Shown: positions 27,641 through 38,910, counted from the first letter of the stretch. The stretch is 64,000 nucleotides of DNA from Mesorhizobium sp. M8A.F.Ca.ET.218.01.1.1 (GCF_004791165.1 NZ_SRUZ01000002.1:310001-374000); one strand, 5' to 3'. Numbers and translations: made by a program. The notes: generated by a model from the letters alone, not told the origin.

Positions 27641-29947
27641 CTACTCCAGCTCGATCGGTTTGCTGTTCCAGTCGGGCGGGGTCTGACCGAGAATGTTGCG
27701 AACGAAGAAGTCTAGGAGTTTGCGCTCGGTGTAGGTGCCTAGAGTATGGTGATTGGCACCAGGAACGTAGACAATGTCAAAATCTTTTCCTGCCTTGATG
27801 AGTCGATCGGCAAGCTGGAACGAGCAAAACGGATCGACATTATCATCCATTTCGCCGACCGCGATCATCAGCTTGCCCTGCAGCCTGTGAGCATTGTCAA
27901 CGGCGGAGGATTGCGAATATTCAATGCCGACCGGCCACCCCATCCACAGTTCATTCCACCAGGTCTTGTCTATCCTGTTGTCGAAGCAGCCGTTTTTGGC
28001 GACGGCGACCTTGTAGAAATCGGGGTGAAAGAGCAGCGCGCTGACTGCACTCTGGCCGCCGGCGGATGCGCCAAAAATGCCGACGTTGGATATGTCGTAC
28101 CATGGATATTGCGCGGCCGCCGCCTTGTGCCACAGAATGCGATCGGGAAATCCTGCGTCCTTCAGATTCTTCCAAGCAACATCATGGAAGGCGCGGGAGC
28201 GGTTGTTGGTGCCCATGCCGTCGATCTGAGCAACGACGAAGCCCAGCTGCGTGAGCGGCTCTGTCCACCGCGAGAAGGATTTTGGGACGAAGGAGCCGTG
28301 GGGTCCAGCATAGATATTCTCCACAACCGGGTATTTCTTCGTCGGGTCGAAGTTGGCTGGCAGGTGGAGCACACCCCAGATGTCAGTTTTGCCGTCGCGC
28401 CCCTTGGAATGGAAACTGAGCGGCGGCTGCCAGCCTGCGGCGACGAGCTCGGAAATGTCGGCCGTCTCGATCTGCTGGAGCTTGGCATTGTCGCTGGCGC
28501 GGTAGAGTGCCATGCGCGGGGGCAGATCGATGCGTGACCAGAGATCGACATAATAGCGCCTGTCAGGCGAGAACTCGATATGGTGGTTGGCCGGTTCGGG
28601 CGTCAGTGCAGTCAGTCCCTTGCCGTCAAAGCCGATGCGGTAAGCATGGACCCAATAGGGGTCCTCCTGCGAGTTCATCCCGCTCGCCTCGAACCAGATC
28701 TGACGCTTCACCGGATCGACATGGTTGACCCTCCGGACGACCCACTCACCTCGGGTGATCTGGTTTTCGAGCGCGCCTGTCCGGCCGTTGAAAAGATACA
28801 AATGCTCATACCCGTCGCGCTCTGATGCCCAGATGATCTCCTTCCCGTCATCGACATCGTAACGGAAGATTTTTCCGGCATCCTCCTGGCCATGCCCCAG
28901 CGGCAAATAATCCACGAATGTCTCGCTGGTCTCATCGATCAGGGAGCGCCCGCGGCCCGAGGCGGCGTCTACCTCGACCAAGCGATAGAGCTGATGCCCG
29001 CGCTGGTTATATTCGAAAGTGAAGCCGCGGCTGTCCGCCCACCACCGGAGAGGGGAAAGTTCGAAGACGTTCGAGAAGAGGGCACCGTCAATCACGATCT
29101 GGCGCCGGCCGGCAATGTCGAACAGGACTGGTTGGGGCAGCGGAAGGACATCGCCCGGCCTGGGATAGAATATTGTTGAATATTCCCGCTCCAACTGGTC
29201 CGTCGATGAATTGAGGTAGCGGACCTCTCGCCTATAGCCGGGGCGAACAAGGTAAGCGGCGAGGTGGCGCGAGTCCGGCGACCAGCTCAGCGTCGAAAAG
29301 ACGTAGCAATTGCCTTCGGCTCCGTCCCGGCTCAGAGGAACATCCTGCAATCCGTCCTCGCTGCGCAGGAAAACGTTGCAGTTCTTGATATAGGCGATCC
29401 ATTTGCCGTCGGGCGACGCGTTGCTCTTGTCGGGGTTGTTCTCCGCTGGCGGCGTGTAGCGGTGGCTGAGCTCCCTACGGTCCCCTTTCCTTGCATCGAA
29501 TGTGGTGCTGGTACAGTCATAGCTTGCAAGGTCGCAGCTCCACCGGGTGTCTTCAATCTGGAAGTCGAGCCTGCGACCATCCTCACTCAGTTCGAAACGG
29601 TCGAACGGAAGATTGCCGGCTTGATAGCTCTCATGGCTCACCTTGTTTAGCGCTGCCGCCAGACGCGCCTGATCGAAAGCGGGCCGCTTGAAACCCGTGG
29701 CAGCATCGACCTGCATGAACTGCTGCTCGCCGTGGCTAGTCCGGCGGTAGACGAAGGCTTCACCCCCGGTCAGCCAGAAAGGCATTTTGGGGACATTGAC
29801 AGTGAGCCCGCCATATCGATCGTTGATCGTAAGTGCGCGCTTGAAATCGGCCGGCGCTAGCGTCGGGTGTAAACTTTTCGAACCCTTGGCCAGCGTCTGA
29901 GTTGCCGATCGCCATGCCGCGCGCGTCAAAGCGCCGATCCTGGACAT
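27641..29947 (-). CDS. S9 family prolyl oligopeptidase / dipeptidyl peptidase IV-like enzyme
   Basis: Serine peptidase of 768 residues. The N-terminal two thirds form a beta-propeller (for example SPDGKWIAYIKN and LSWSPDSRHLAAYL). The C-terminal alpha/beta hydrolase domain shows a catalytic Ser in FGASAGGQS near residue 627, an Asp in GEMDDNVDP near 700 and a His in GANHHTL near 732. No clear secretion signal is seen, and the first 35 residues are polar and basic. It stands alone between the effector and the kaurene synthase relic, on the same strand as both. Substrate is unknown; cleavage after proline is the family activity. Confidence 0.88.
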   Translation of the reverse strand: MSRIGALTRAAWRSATQTLAKGSKSLHPTLAPADFKRALTINDRYGGLTVNVPKMPFWLTGGEAFVYRRTSHGEQQFMQVDAATGFKRPAFDQARLAAALNKVSHESYQAGNLPFDRFELSEDGRRLDFQIEDTRWSCDLASYDCTSTTFDARKGDRRELSHRYTPPAENNPDKSNASPDGKWIAYIKNCNVFLRSEDGLQDVPLSRDGAEGNCYVFSTLSWSPDSRHLAAYLVRPGYRREVRYLNSSTDQLEREYSTIFYPRPGDVLPLPQPVLFDIAGRRQIVIDGALFSNVFELSPLRWWADSRGFTFEYNQRGHQLYRLVEVDAASGRGRSLIDETSETFVDYLPLGHGQEDAGKIFRYDVDDGKEIIWASERDGYEHLYLFNGRTGALENQITRGEWVVRRVNHVDPVKRQIWFEASGMNSQEDPYWVHAYRIGFDGKGLTALTPEPANHHIEFSPDRRYYVDLWSRIDLPPRMALYRASDNAKLQQIETADISELVAAGWQPPLSFHSKGRDGKTDIWGVLHLPANFDPTKKYPVVENIYAGPHGSFVPKSFSRWTEPLTQLGFVVAQIDGMGTNNRSRAFHDVAWKNLKDAGFPDRILWHKAAAAQYPWYDISNVGIFGASAGGQSAVSALLFHPDFYKVAVAKNGCFDNRIDKTWWNELWMGWPVGIEYSQSSAVDNAHRLQGKLMIAVGEMDDNVDPFCSFQLADRLIKAGKDFDIVYVPGANHHTLGTYTERKLLDFFVRNILGQTPPDWNSKPIELE

Positions 29948-30375
29948 ACCTGTTCACTTCTTTCGGTTTTCGGAATGCTAATTTTGAAGTTGGGTTCTCG
30001 TCGCCGGTCTGCAGCAGCGCCGAGCGTCGCCTTGGAGGAGAGCCAGCACGCGGGTGCAGCCAGGCACGCGCAACAGGGGCGCTCCTTGGACATCCAGGCA
30101 CTGGTTCGGGTGCCGATTGAAGAGTTGGCGTCCGTCGCCGAAACAACCAGGAAAGAGCGTCCATGCAGCCCTGACGCGACTATTTCCCCGCGAGTATGGC
30201 CGCTTGCTTTTCTGCATCATCTGAAAGGTCCTGCTCTAGTCGGGCCGGATGTCACCCCGGCAGATTGTGCTATTTCGACAATCTCCGAGCGATTGCCGCC
30301 GGCCCATGACGAGGTTTACCGATAGGGCGCAATATGCGTGCCAAAGGAAAAGCGGTTTAATACACGGCAATCCGC
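29948..30375. other. Gap upstream of the S9 peptidase gene; no gene recognised
   Basis: A 116-codon plus-strand frame (29975-30325) is present but has no recognisable domain and no ribosome-binding site. I see no tts box or sigma54 promoter. Probably non-coding or eroded DNA plus the peptidase promoter. Confidence 0.35.
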
Positions 30376-31728
<1,353 letters not shown>

Positions 31729-31925
31729 TTGTGAGGAGCAATTTGAGACCATTTACTTGCGGCTCAAGTCACCCATAAAAGAAGGCAAGCACCGATTCGG
31801 TAGCTTATCCCCTGTCTTTCGCGTACTCGCGGCCGTGGCGCCGGGTGAACGATTGAAGACCGCCGGTCTCACTCGCAGGTGGGCGCCAGGGCGTGGGACG
31901 GTTGGCAAGCCACAGGAGTAGGACA

Positions 31926-32222
31926 ATGTCGAAGGATTCGGGTAAGGGCGATAATCACGGCGGCGGGCCGGGCAAGATCGAGATCACGATGGTGGTGAAC
32001 GGCCAGCCCACGCAGGTCGAAGCCAATCCCAACCAGCCGCTTCACGTCATTCGTACCAAAGCCCTTGAGAACACGCAGAATGTCGCCCAACCAGCCGAGA
32101 ATTGGGAATTGAAGGATGAGGCCGGCAACTTGCTCGACGTCGACAAGAAGCTTGGCGATTTCGGTTTCCCGAATACTGTGACCCTGTTCCTCAGCCTGAA
32201 GGCGGGCGTCGCAGGTGCCTAA
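31926..32222 (+). CDS. Ubiquitin-like modifier of a bacterial conjugation operon (DUF2604-like, BilA/BubA-type)
   Basis: A 98-residue protein: a glycine-rich lead (SGKGDNHGGGPGK) and then one beta-grasp domain (KIEITMVVNGQPTQVEANPN, ending VTLFLSLKAGVAGA). The ATG at 31926 has AGGAG eight bases upstream; an earlier in-frame start is less likely. The C-terminus has a single glycine before the last alanine, so trimming of one residue by the downstream JAB peptidase would expose a terminal glycine (inference). First gene of a four-gene operon with E2-, JAB- and E1-like products. Likely role is a modifier attached to a target in phage defence, by analogy with BIL/Bub systems. Confidence 0.82.
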   Translation: MSKDSGKGDNHGGGPGKIEITMVVNGQPTQVEANPNQPLHVIRTKALENTQNVAQPAENWELKDEAGNLLDVDKKLGDFGFPNTVTLFLSLKAGVAGA

Positions 32223-32832
32223 ACCCCAAAGTGTGGATCCGGAGGTCTCCCGAGCGAAGTTTGATCGGGAGATCGGCCGGTTCCGGCCATATGCTGATGT
32301 CTATCGGGCTCAGGGCTGCTTCTTGATCGAGGCGACCTTTCCGCGCGCTTTCTTCATTTTCGCAAGCCTCAAGTTAAAACCACGGGTGATCAGCGCAGCG
32401 AGCGAGGTCGACTTCACCGACTACGACTTAAGACCACCGTCCGTGGTCTTCGTCGATCCGTTTACGCGTCATCCGATTGCCCGGAAAGATCTATACCTGA
32501 AAATGCTTAGACGTCCGCCGCTGCCCGGAACGCCGCCGGAGATGATAGGAGCTCTCATCCAGCAGAACGCCGTGCCGCTGACGGACTTCATCCAGGCCAA
32601 CAGTCCCGAGGACGAACCATTCCTGTGCATGGCGGGCGTCCGGGAATACCACGACAATCCAGCCCATTCAGGTGATCCATGGCTACTTCATCGGGGTTCT
32701 GGCGAAGGCTGTTTGGCCTTCATCCTGGACAAGATCATCAAGTACGGAATCATTCCTATAGAGCAGTTGCAGATTCAACTCCCACCGGCAATCGTAGGAA
32801 TGGTGGTATCCCCTCAGGCGATACAAGAATGA
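32215..32832 (+). CDS. E2-like ubiquitin-conjugating protein (BilB/BubB-type)
   Basis: A 205-residue protein starting at a GTG that overlaps the Ubl gene by eight bases. The C-terminal half has the pattern of prokaryotic E2-like families: LCMAGVREYH, then NPAHSGDPWLLHRG. A candidate catalytic cysteine (about residue 141) is followed by conserved histidines. The N-terminal part may position the modifier. The order Ubl-E2-JAB-E1 and the overlaps with both neighbours support the assignment more than any single motif does. It should carry the modifier as a thioester from the E1 to the target. Confidence 0.75.
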   Translation: MPKPQSVDPEVSRAKFDREIGRFRPYADVYRAQGCFLIEATFPRAFFIFASLKLKPRVISAASEVDFTDYDLRPPSVVFVDPFTRHPIARKDLYLKMLRRPPLPGTPPEMIGALIQQNAVPLTDFIQANSPEDEPFLCMAGVREYHDNPAHSGDPWLLHRGSGEGCLAFILDKIIKYGIIPIEQLQIQLPPAIVGMVVSPQAIQE

Positions 32833-33317
32833 CTGGTTTGAGAGATGTAACGATCGTGACTCTCCCGCGCGGCTGCATCTCGACCACGCATGGGCATCTG
32901 CGCTCAGTTGGTCGCGAAGGCAATGAGGGGATGGCGCTCTGGGTCGGCGTTCAGCAAGACCGGCACTTTGCCGTAACAGAGACGGTTATCCCGGCGCAGC
33001 GTCACATTCGGACAAACGATGGCGTTTGCGTGATCGTTGCGGCCGAAGAACTGCACCGGCTCAATGTCTGGCTCTACAAAAGCGGCCTGAAACTCTTGGC
33101 CCAGATTCACAGCCATCCGGGCCGCGCCTACCATTCGACGACGGACGACGCTTATGCGGTTGCTACCACGGTTGGGTGTCTGTCGCTGGTAGTGCCGAAT
33201 TTCGCCCGCGAGCCTTTCGATTTTGCTCGGGTCGCCGCCTATCGGCTTGACGAAAAGGCCAAATGGAATGCGCTCCCTCCCGCGGCACTGTCGCGAATGA
33301 TCATGATATCGAGTTGA
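32829..33317 (+). CDS. JAB/MPN metalloprotease, deubiquitinase-like (BilD/BubD-type)
   Basis: A 162-residue zinc peptidase with an intact JAMM motif: HSHPGRAYHSTTDD (H-X-H, then S/T and D) near residues 94-107. A conserved acidic residue upstream is likely in the GNEGMALWVG stretch. The ATG at 32829 overlaps the E2 stop (ATGA); earlier in-frame starts lie inside the E2 gene. Expected to mature the Ubl C-terminus and to reverse conjugation. Three bases separate it from the E1 gene. Confidence 0.85.
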   Translation: MTGLRDVTIVTLPRGCISTTHGHLRSVGREGNEGMALWVGVQQDRHFAVTETVIPAQRHIRTNDGVCVIVAAEELHRLNVWLYKSGLKLLAQIHSHPGRAYHSTTDDAYAVATTVGCLSLVVPNFAREPFDFARVAAYRLDEKAKWNALPPAALSRMIMISS

Positions 33318-33320
33318 ACA

Positions 33321-34850
33321 ATGGCATTCGCTAACTTCATCGATCGTGCCGCCACGGCGGCATCTCAGGTCCTGGCCGATTTTCATCTGGGAGACTTCAA
33401 AGCAGCTCTTGAAAAGCAGGTCGTGGCAGTCGCCTTCGACCATCAGGCCGCTTCCTGCGCCGAAGGCCAGGCGACACTAGATCTTGCGGTGAGATTGCTC
33501 GCTAGGCTCTACCCGGTTCTGGCGATACTCCCGCTGGACAGCGCGGCGAGCTCTCAAGCCCAAGCGCTGGAGCGCTTGGCAAAGTCGATCAATCCAAAAG
33601 TCGGCATCCGGCGTTCCGGCAAGTCTGCCACCGTCTGCGTCGTTGCAGGGGTAACGCGCCCATCACTCCGGTGCCCGATCTTTTTCGTGGGATCGGACGG
33701 TTGGGCGGCAAAGCTGTCGCGTACGGACCCGGTGGGCTCTGGCCCAAGTCTGCTGCCTTTTGGAGCTGGCGCCGCCAGTTGCTTCGGCGCCGCCAACGTC
33801 TTTCGAACTATCTTCGCCGCCCAGTTGACCGGCGCCGAGTTGGACGAAACCATCGACCTCTCGCTATGCAGCTACGACAAGACCAAAGCCGGGGAGGCTG
33901 GCCCGATCGACTTCCCAGTCGACCTTGGCGAAACCCACCTCGTTGGGCTCGGTGCGATAGGCCATGGCTCGCTTTGGGCGCTAGCGAGACAACCCGATCT
34001 CAAGGGTCGTCTGCATGTAATCGATCACGAAGCGATCGAACTCTCAAACCTGCAGCGCTACGCATTGGCCGGCCAGGCGGAGATTGGTATGTCCAAGGCG
34101 GTTCTTGCAGCCACCGCCCTTAGATCGACTGGCCTTGAGGTCGAGGCGCACCCTCTGACGTGGGCAGAATATGTTGCGCGCCGGGGCAATTGGGTCTTAG
34201 ACCAAGTGGGTGTGGCGCTTGACACCGCCGCCGACCGTCTGGCTGTCCAAGGTGCACTGCCGCGATGGATCGCAAACGCTTGGATGCAGGAGCACGATCT
34301 CGGTATCTCCCGGCATGGTTTCGATGACGGCCAGGCTTGCCTTTGTTGCATGTACCTGCCATCCGGAAAATCCAAGGACGAGCACCAGCTGATTGCCGAG
34401 GAACTCGGAATACCGGAAGCACACGAGCAGGTGAAAACGCTCCTGCAGACAAATGCCGGAGTTCCCAACGACTTTGTAGTTCGCGTGGCTACAGCGATGG
34501 CTGTGCCGTTTGAACCGCTAGCCCCGTTTGTCGGCCAGCCCCTGCGCTCCTTTTATCAGCAGGCTATCTGCGGCGGTCTGGTGTTCCAGCTTAGCGAAGG
34601 AAGTCGCCGCGTTCGAACTGTGGTTCCGATGGCCTTTCAGTCGGTGCTTGCCGGGATTATGCTTGCCGCGGATTTGGTCAAGCATAGTGCGGGGTTTCCC
34701 ATGAGCCCGACGACGAGCACTCGGGTGAATCTTCTGCGCCCCCTTGGCTCTCACTTGCACGATCCGAAGGCCAAGGACTCCAGCGGCCGCTGCATCTGTA
34801 GCGACGACGATTTCATTGCCGCTTACAGGCGCAAATACGGAGCGCGTTGA
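33321..34850 (+). CDS. E1-like ThiF-family activating enzyme (BilC/BubC-type)
   Basis: A 509-residue protein. An N-terminal domain of about 200 residues without a clear nucleotide motif is followed by the ThiF/E1 adenylation fold: glycine-rich HLVGLGAIGHGSLWAL (about residues 209-224), then VIDHEAIELSNLQRYAL with the acidic residue of the ATP site. Cysteine pairs CLCC near residue 343 and CIC near residue 492 resemble a zinc knuckle. QQAICGG near residue 417 is a candidate catalytic cysteine. It should adenylate the Ubl C-terminus and pass it to the E2-like protein. Last gene of the operon. Confidence 0.85.
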   Translation: MAFANFIDRAATAASQVLADFHLGDFKAALEKQVVAVAFDHQAASCAEGQATLDLAVRLLARLYPVLAILPLDSAASSQAQALERLAKSINPKVGIRRSGKSATVCVVAGVTRPSLRCPIFFVGSDGWAAKLSRTDPVGSGPSLLPFGAGAASCFGAANVFRTIFAAQLTGAELDETIDLSLCSYDKTKAGEAGPIDFPVDLGETHLVGLGAIGHGSLWALARQPDLKGRLHVIDHEAIELSNLQRYALAGQAEIGMSKAVLAATALRSTGLEVEAHPLTWAEYVARRGNWVLDQVGVALDTAADRLAVQGALPRWIANAWMQEHDLGISRHGFDDGQACLCCMYLPSGKSKDEHQLIAEELGIPEAHEQVKTLLQTNAGVPNDFVVRVATAMAVPFEPLAPFVGQPLRSFYQQAICGGLVFQLSEGSRRVRTVVPMAFQSVLAGIMLAADLVKHSAGFPMSPTTSTRVNLLRPLGSHLHDPKAKDSSGRCICSDDDFIAAYRRKYGAR

Positions 34851-34956
34851 TCAGGTAAGCGATGTCTCGGCCGCCTAAGCAGACGCGCACCTCTCCGTAG
34901 ACGCAGGGGGCGCGGCTTGTGGGCGTGACCATGGGCGCCATTATGACACGCTTGGC

Positions 34957-35052
34957 CCGCTCCTTTGCCGGCCTATCGTCCTCCGCGCATGATCCCGTGC
35001 CGACGTGATGATCCAGCACCAGCCGCCATGGCACCAGAGGCTGGTCAAACCT
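34957..35052 (-). pseudogene. Relic of the relaxase (rlxS) 3' end
   Basis: On the minus strand this stretch reads LVPWRLVLDHHVGTG, which matches LVPWRPVLERHVGKE at the end of the relaxase encoded at 38.9 kb. At DNA level 34957-34973 equals 38927-38943 over 17 bases, and 35022-35037 equals 39015-39030 over 16 bases. The two copies run in the same orientation and bracket the ietAS genes. Confidence 0.75.
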
Positions 35053-35082
35053 CCGTTGTTGGCCGGTTTGGACAGTGCTGCA

Positions 35083-37551
35083 TCAGGTCTCGACCGACGT
35101 CTCGACAGTCAGGGCTGCTTCGACGGGTGTGAAGATGTCAACATCGACCCCAGGCGCCCGAATCGTCACAATCAGGGCGTACCGAGCCAGAGCGTCGACG
35201 CGTTCCAGGTAAGGCTTCTCCTTCCACCAGCCCCCGACCGGGAACACGCCGATCGCGTCACGCTCGGCGAGATCGGCGGCGCTGCCCGACCAGAAATCGG
35301 CGTGCAACGAGCCGCGATCGCGGAAGGTGCCGAGCAGCCACTCTTCTCCGCCTCCAGCAGGCGCCCCTTCCTCCTCGTCCCGAGCGGCCTGATTGATGCG
35401 GGCTCGGAATTCGTCGACTGTCTCGGTCGCTGACTTTACTCTGAACCGAAGACCATGGGACGCGTAACGATGCCGGCGGGTCCATCCGCGTTCACCGGGG
35501 TTGGGTTCGATGAAATAGGACAGCGTGACGCGGAGCTCGACCTGGGCAGCGCCGAGCGCCGCGAGCTGCTCCTTCGGCCAAGGCAGGCGATGCAGCTTCA
35601 TGTCACGCGTTTTGGCAGCCGCGCCGCCCTCGCGCTGGAAAGGCTGAAGCTCATCTTCAACGATAAGCGTGAGGTCGTTCACCGTTGACAGAAGCGCGCG
35701 CCCAAGATCTGGCACGCCGTAACCATAGCGCCGCACGAGCGCCTGGATCTCGCCCTTCGCTCCGTTGCACGCATCGATGCGTGCGCGCATCGCCGGAGTC
35801 CATTCGGCCGAGTGGACGATCAGGGCGCGAACCGATTCAGGCCACAGCTCGGGGCGCGCTGATAGAATTAGTCCCGCCATCCGTGCGGCATGGGCCGTTG
35901 CCGCGCTCGTATCTCCGAGGGTGGTGAAGTGGCGCAGTTCGGGTCGACAGAAAGTGGTCAATATCTGCAGATCGTCGATCGGCTCGCCGGGCAACACACC
36001 GTCATGGGCGAGATTGCCGCCTTCGAAGACGACCTCGGGCTTCACCGGCCACTGCCTGTCCCAAACGACCGAAGTGCGACTGCGCGGCGAGAGCTCGCCG
36101 ACCGGCGCGATCGGAGCGTAGCCCGAAAAGTCGGTGTCAATGATATCGACCTTTTCTGTGAAAGCGCCGACCGTCAGCGCATTCCAGGCCTGAGAAGGAT
36201 CATCGACTGCTTCCAGATCGTTGCGCGTCAAATGCTCGGCCGGCATGAGGTCATCGCCGATGTTGCCGGCAGAGAGAACGATCAAGCGTCGCTGTTCCTC
36301 TTCGAAACAGAGTTGGTCGATAGCGGCAGACCACGATGTGGGCCTTCCACGCGCCGGACTGGCGCTTGTCACAGCCATTGCGATCGCGCGGCGGCGCTCC
36401 GGCGCCTGCACCTCGGCGCGGGCGATCGCTTCCGCGGTGATCGCGCCATAGAGTTCTGGATCGTTTGCCTCGTCTTCTGGCGGAAGGATACGAACACTCT
36501 CCAGCCGAAAGGGCAATGGAACTGGATCGCCTCCGACCAGGAGCGGGACCAGATCACCGTACAGGCCGACACCTGCCATTCGCGTCCCGTGGCCGCTCCA
36601 CGCAGGTGTGTCGTCGCTGCCCCATGCCGGTTTGACGGTGTGCCAGTCTTAAACGGCAAGTGCGGGTTCGATCAACGGGTGGGTGCGACGCACGCCGCTG
36701 TCGAGAATGCAGACCGCAATATCGGATTGAGGCGGTCTGACGCGCCCGAGAAGCTCGTCGCTCCAGTCCCTTTGCTCCGCGCCGCCAAGGCCCAGGAAGA
36801 AGGACGGCGTATCCTTCGCGCGCCGCAGCTCGGCGACGACATCGCTGTGCGCAATCATGCGGTCGAGCATTGCCGTGCTGGCGAGGGCCAGCATGACCAC
36901 CCGCTCCGGAAACCTAACCGCATGCGTGCGCAAAGTGATGTTCAGGGCTTCGGCAATGTGCTCGAAGTTCTCGCGGCGACCGTCGCGCAGCCAGACTTCC
37001 CACCACACCTGCTCGTCAGCGGCCTGGGGGAAGAGGTCGTCGTGGTCGGTAAACAACGATCGTGCAGTCGCCAGCCTGACTGTCTCCATGCGGGAGACGA
37101 GCGGCTCGTTGCGCGGTCTGCCGCGGTCAGTATCAACGTCTCGATACGCCTCGACTTTCCGCAAATAATAGGCTTGCGCGCTTTGCGGCAGGAACACCGA
37201 CGCTGTGATGGGAGCACCGGGTTGAGTTGGCTCATGGACGGCGACCAGCTCCATGTGCTGGCGACGATCGGCCAACTGGTCGAGGGCCGCCCGTCCGGAC
37301 ATGGGCAGATCGATCGCGAGGTAAAAGCCAGGCGTGCCGACCGACAGCTGGGGGTCACGCGCCGCAATCTGCTGGCGTGCACTTTCGACCGCTTGTTCGA
37401 TGGATTGCGTCAAGGCCGCAGCATGCGACGCCCGATCACGCGCCGGCAGCGGCGGTGCATGTATAAGTTGGTTGGGCCGCCGATAGGCTTCCCGAATGCC
37501 GTTGTTGCGAAGGTGGATATGGGCGCGGTCGCGCGGAAAATCGTCTGCCAT
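35083..37551 (-). pseudogene. ietS: IetS-like subtilisin (S8) protease, interrupted by an in-frame stop
   Basis: An 823-codon frame encodes a long N-terminal domain followed by an S8 peptidase with catalytic Asp in VCILDSG, His in SGHGTRMAGV and Ser in LGDTSAATAHAARMAG. A TAA at 36649-36651 stops translation between Asp and His; the same frame continues at once with DWHTVKPAWG, so this is a single nonsense change, not a frameshift. It lies 17 bases after the AAA ATPase gene, the order of ietA-ietS modules known for plasmid intolerance and phage defence. The truncated product cannot be a protease. Suppression or an assembly error is the alternative. Confidence 0.85.
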
Positions 37552-37568
37552 TATGATCTGTGCTGTCG

Positions 37569-38555
37569 CTACTCAAACAGCGACGCCTGCCGGCGTTCCT
37601 TCAGAGCGTCGATGAGCGCTTCCGAGGTGATCCGCTTCCCCCCCCGCAATATGATGGTTTTTGCAGCGTCGTCGGCCGCGCGCGTGATCTCGGCCTGCGA
37701 CAGTCTCTCTGCCTGAGAGATCGCCTCGTTCCAGGCAAGCCCTCTGGTGTCGAAGCGGTCGAGTCGAGCCCGAAGCAGCGCCTCTATAATCGGCCGATCG
37801 GGCACGGCGTATTCGATGACATCGTCGAAACGGCGGAACAAAGCTCTGTCGAGCAGCTCGGGATGATTTGTTGCCGCAATAATCAGGCTGTGGCTGTCGT
37901 CTTGCTCGAGAAACTGCAGAAACGAATTCAGCACGCGCCGAATCTCGCCAACATCCTGGCGTTCGCCTCGACGCGCGCCGATGGCATCGAATTCGTCAAA
38001 GAAGTAGACGCCCCGCGTCGCCTGCATTGCATCAAAAACAAGCCGCAGCTTTCCGGCAGTCTCTCCCATGAACTTGGTGATCAAACCATCGAGGACGATC
38101 GTGAAAAGGGGCAGATGAAGCTCCCCGGCCAATGCCGATGCGGTCATCGTCTTGCCTGATCCTGGCGGGCCGACCAGAAGCAGTTTGCGACGGGGAACAA
38201 GCCCGTGCTCGCGCAAGCTTGCTTGTTGGCGCTGCTCTCCCAGCACGCGGTGCAGGCGCGAGCGCAGACTGTCCGGCAAAATCATGTCGGTCAGTCGCAG
38301 GTCCGGATAGCGCACATGCAGGAGCCCTGCGAGCTCGCCCTTTGGCTGAAAAAGGGGAACCGGCCGACTGCTCTTGACAATCCGGGCGTCCCTGCTCTTG
38401 GCTGCGTCGACCAGATCCTTGAGCTCCTGAGCAAGCTTACCATGGCCTTGACGTGCCTCATGCGCAGCAAGCTGCATCGCGATAGAGAGGAAACGATCCT
38501 CGTCGCCGGCAATGTGGCTTTTAAGCAGCGTCACGATATGGCGGGCCGTGGTCAT
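37569..38555 (-). CDS. ietA: IetA-like AAA ATPase
   Basis: A 328-residue AAA+ ATPase. A helical N-terminal domain of about 110 residues is followed by Walker A (LLVGPPGSGKT, about residues 128-138), Walker B (VYFFDEFDAIG, about 185-195), the sensor AATNHPELLDRAL and the arginine-finger region FRRFDDVIEYAVPD. Intact, with its start and stop free of overlaps. In ietAS modules the ATPase is the partner and antitoxin-like regulator of the subtilisin encoded next; here that protease is broken, so the ATPase may be an orphan. Confidence 0.85.
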   Translation of the reverse strand: MTTARHIVTLLKSHIAGDEDRFLSIAMQLAAHEARQGHGKLAQELKDLVDAAKSRDARIVKSSRPVPLFQPKGELAGLLHVRYPDLRLTDMILPDSLRSRLHRVLGEQRQQASLREHGLVPRRKLLLVGPPGSGKTMTASALAGELHLPLFTIVLDGLITKFMGETAGKLRLVFDAMQATRGVYFFDEFDAIGARRGERQDVGEIRRVLNSFLQFLEQDDSHSLIIAATNHPELLDRALFRRFDDVIEYAVPDRPIIEALLRARLDRFDTRGLAWNEAISQAERLSQAEITRAADDAAKTIILRGGKRITSEALIDALKERRQASLFE

Positions 38556-38910
38556 GGCTCTCTTCTGGGGTATCCGTTTACTTGGCGAAGCGCATGCAAC
38601 CTAAACGCTTTCAACGGCGATTTGTATCGCGCAATGGTGTTTTTTCTCTTGTCGATGTTCGCCCGTGGCAACTTCAGCGGTGAACTGTTGCGCCGCGGTC
38701 ATAGGCCAGCCGGAATAACGCCGGCCAGCAGACAACAGTCCGCATCTTCGAGCGCTCGAAGTCTGGCCACTCACGCAGCGTGTCGGGTCCGAACGCTCCA
38801 AAGCCGCCCCGCCTGGCAGGTCCATGCGACCGATTGCGGGCGTGCGGCCATAAGGTCTACGCGGGCTCGCATGGCTGCCCGCGCCGCTGGCTAAAAAGCT
38901 GTACACCATC
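38556..38910. other. Gap between ietA and the relaxase gene; no gene recognised
   Basis: About 355 bases. A 122-codon minus-strand frame starts inside the relaxase 3' region and has no recognisable domain. The segment probably holds the ietA promoter and recombination scar sequence. Confidence 0.4.

Noticed and set aside
35890..37716. 608-codon plus-strand frame opposite ietS
   Set aside because: Antisense of the subtilisin gene, whose catalytic motifs are unmistakable on the minus strand.
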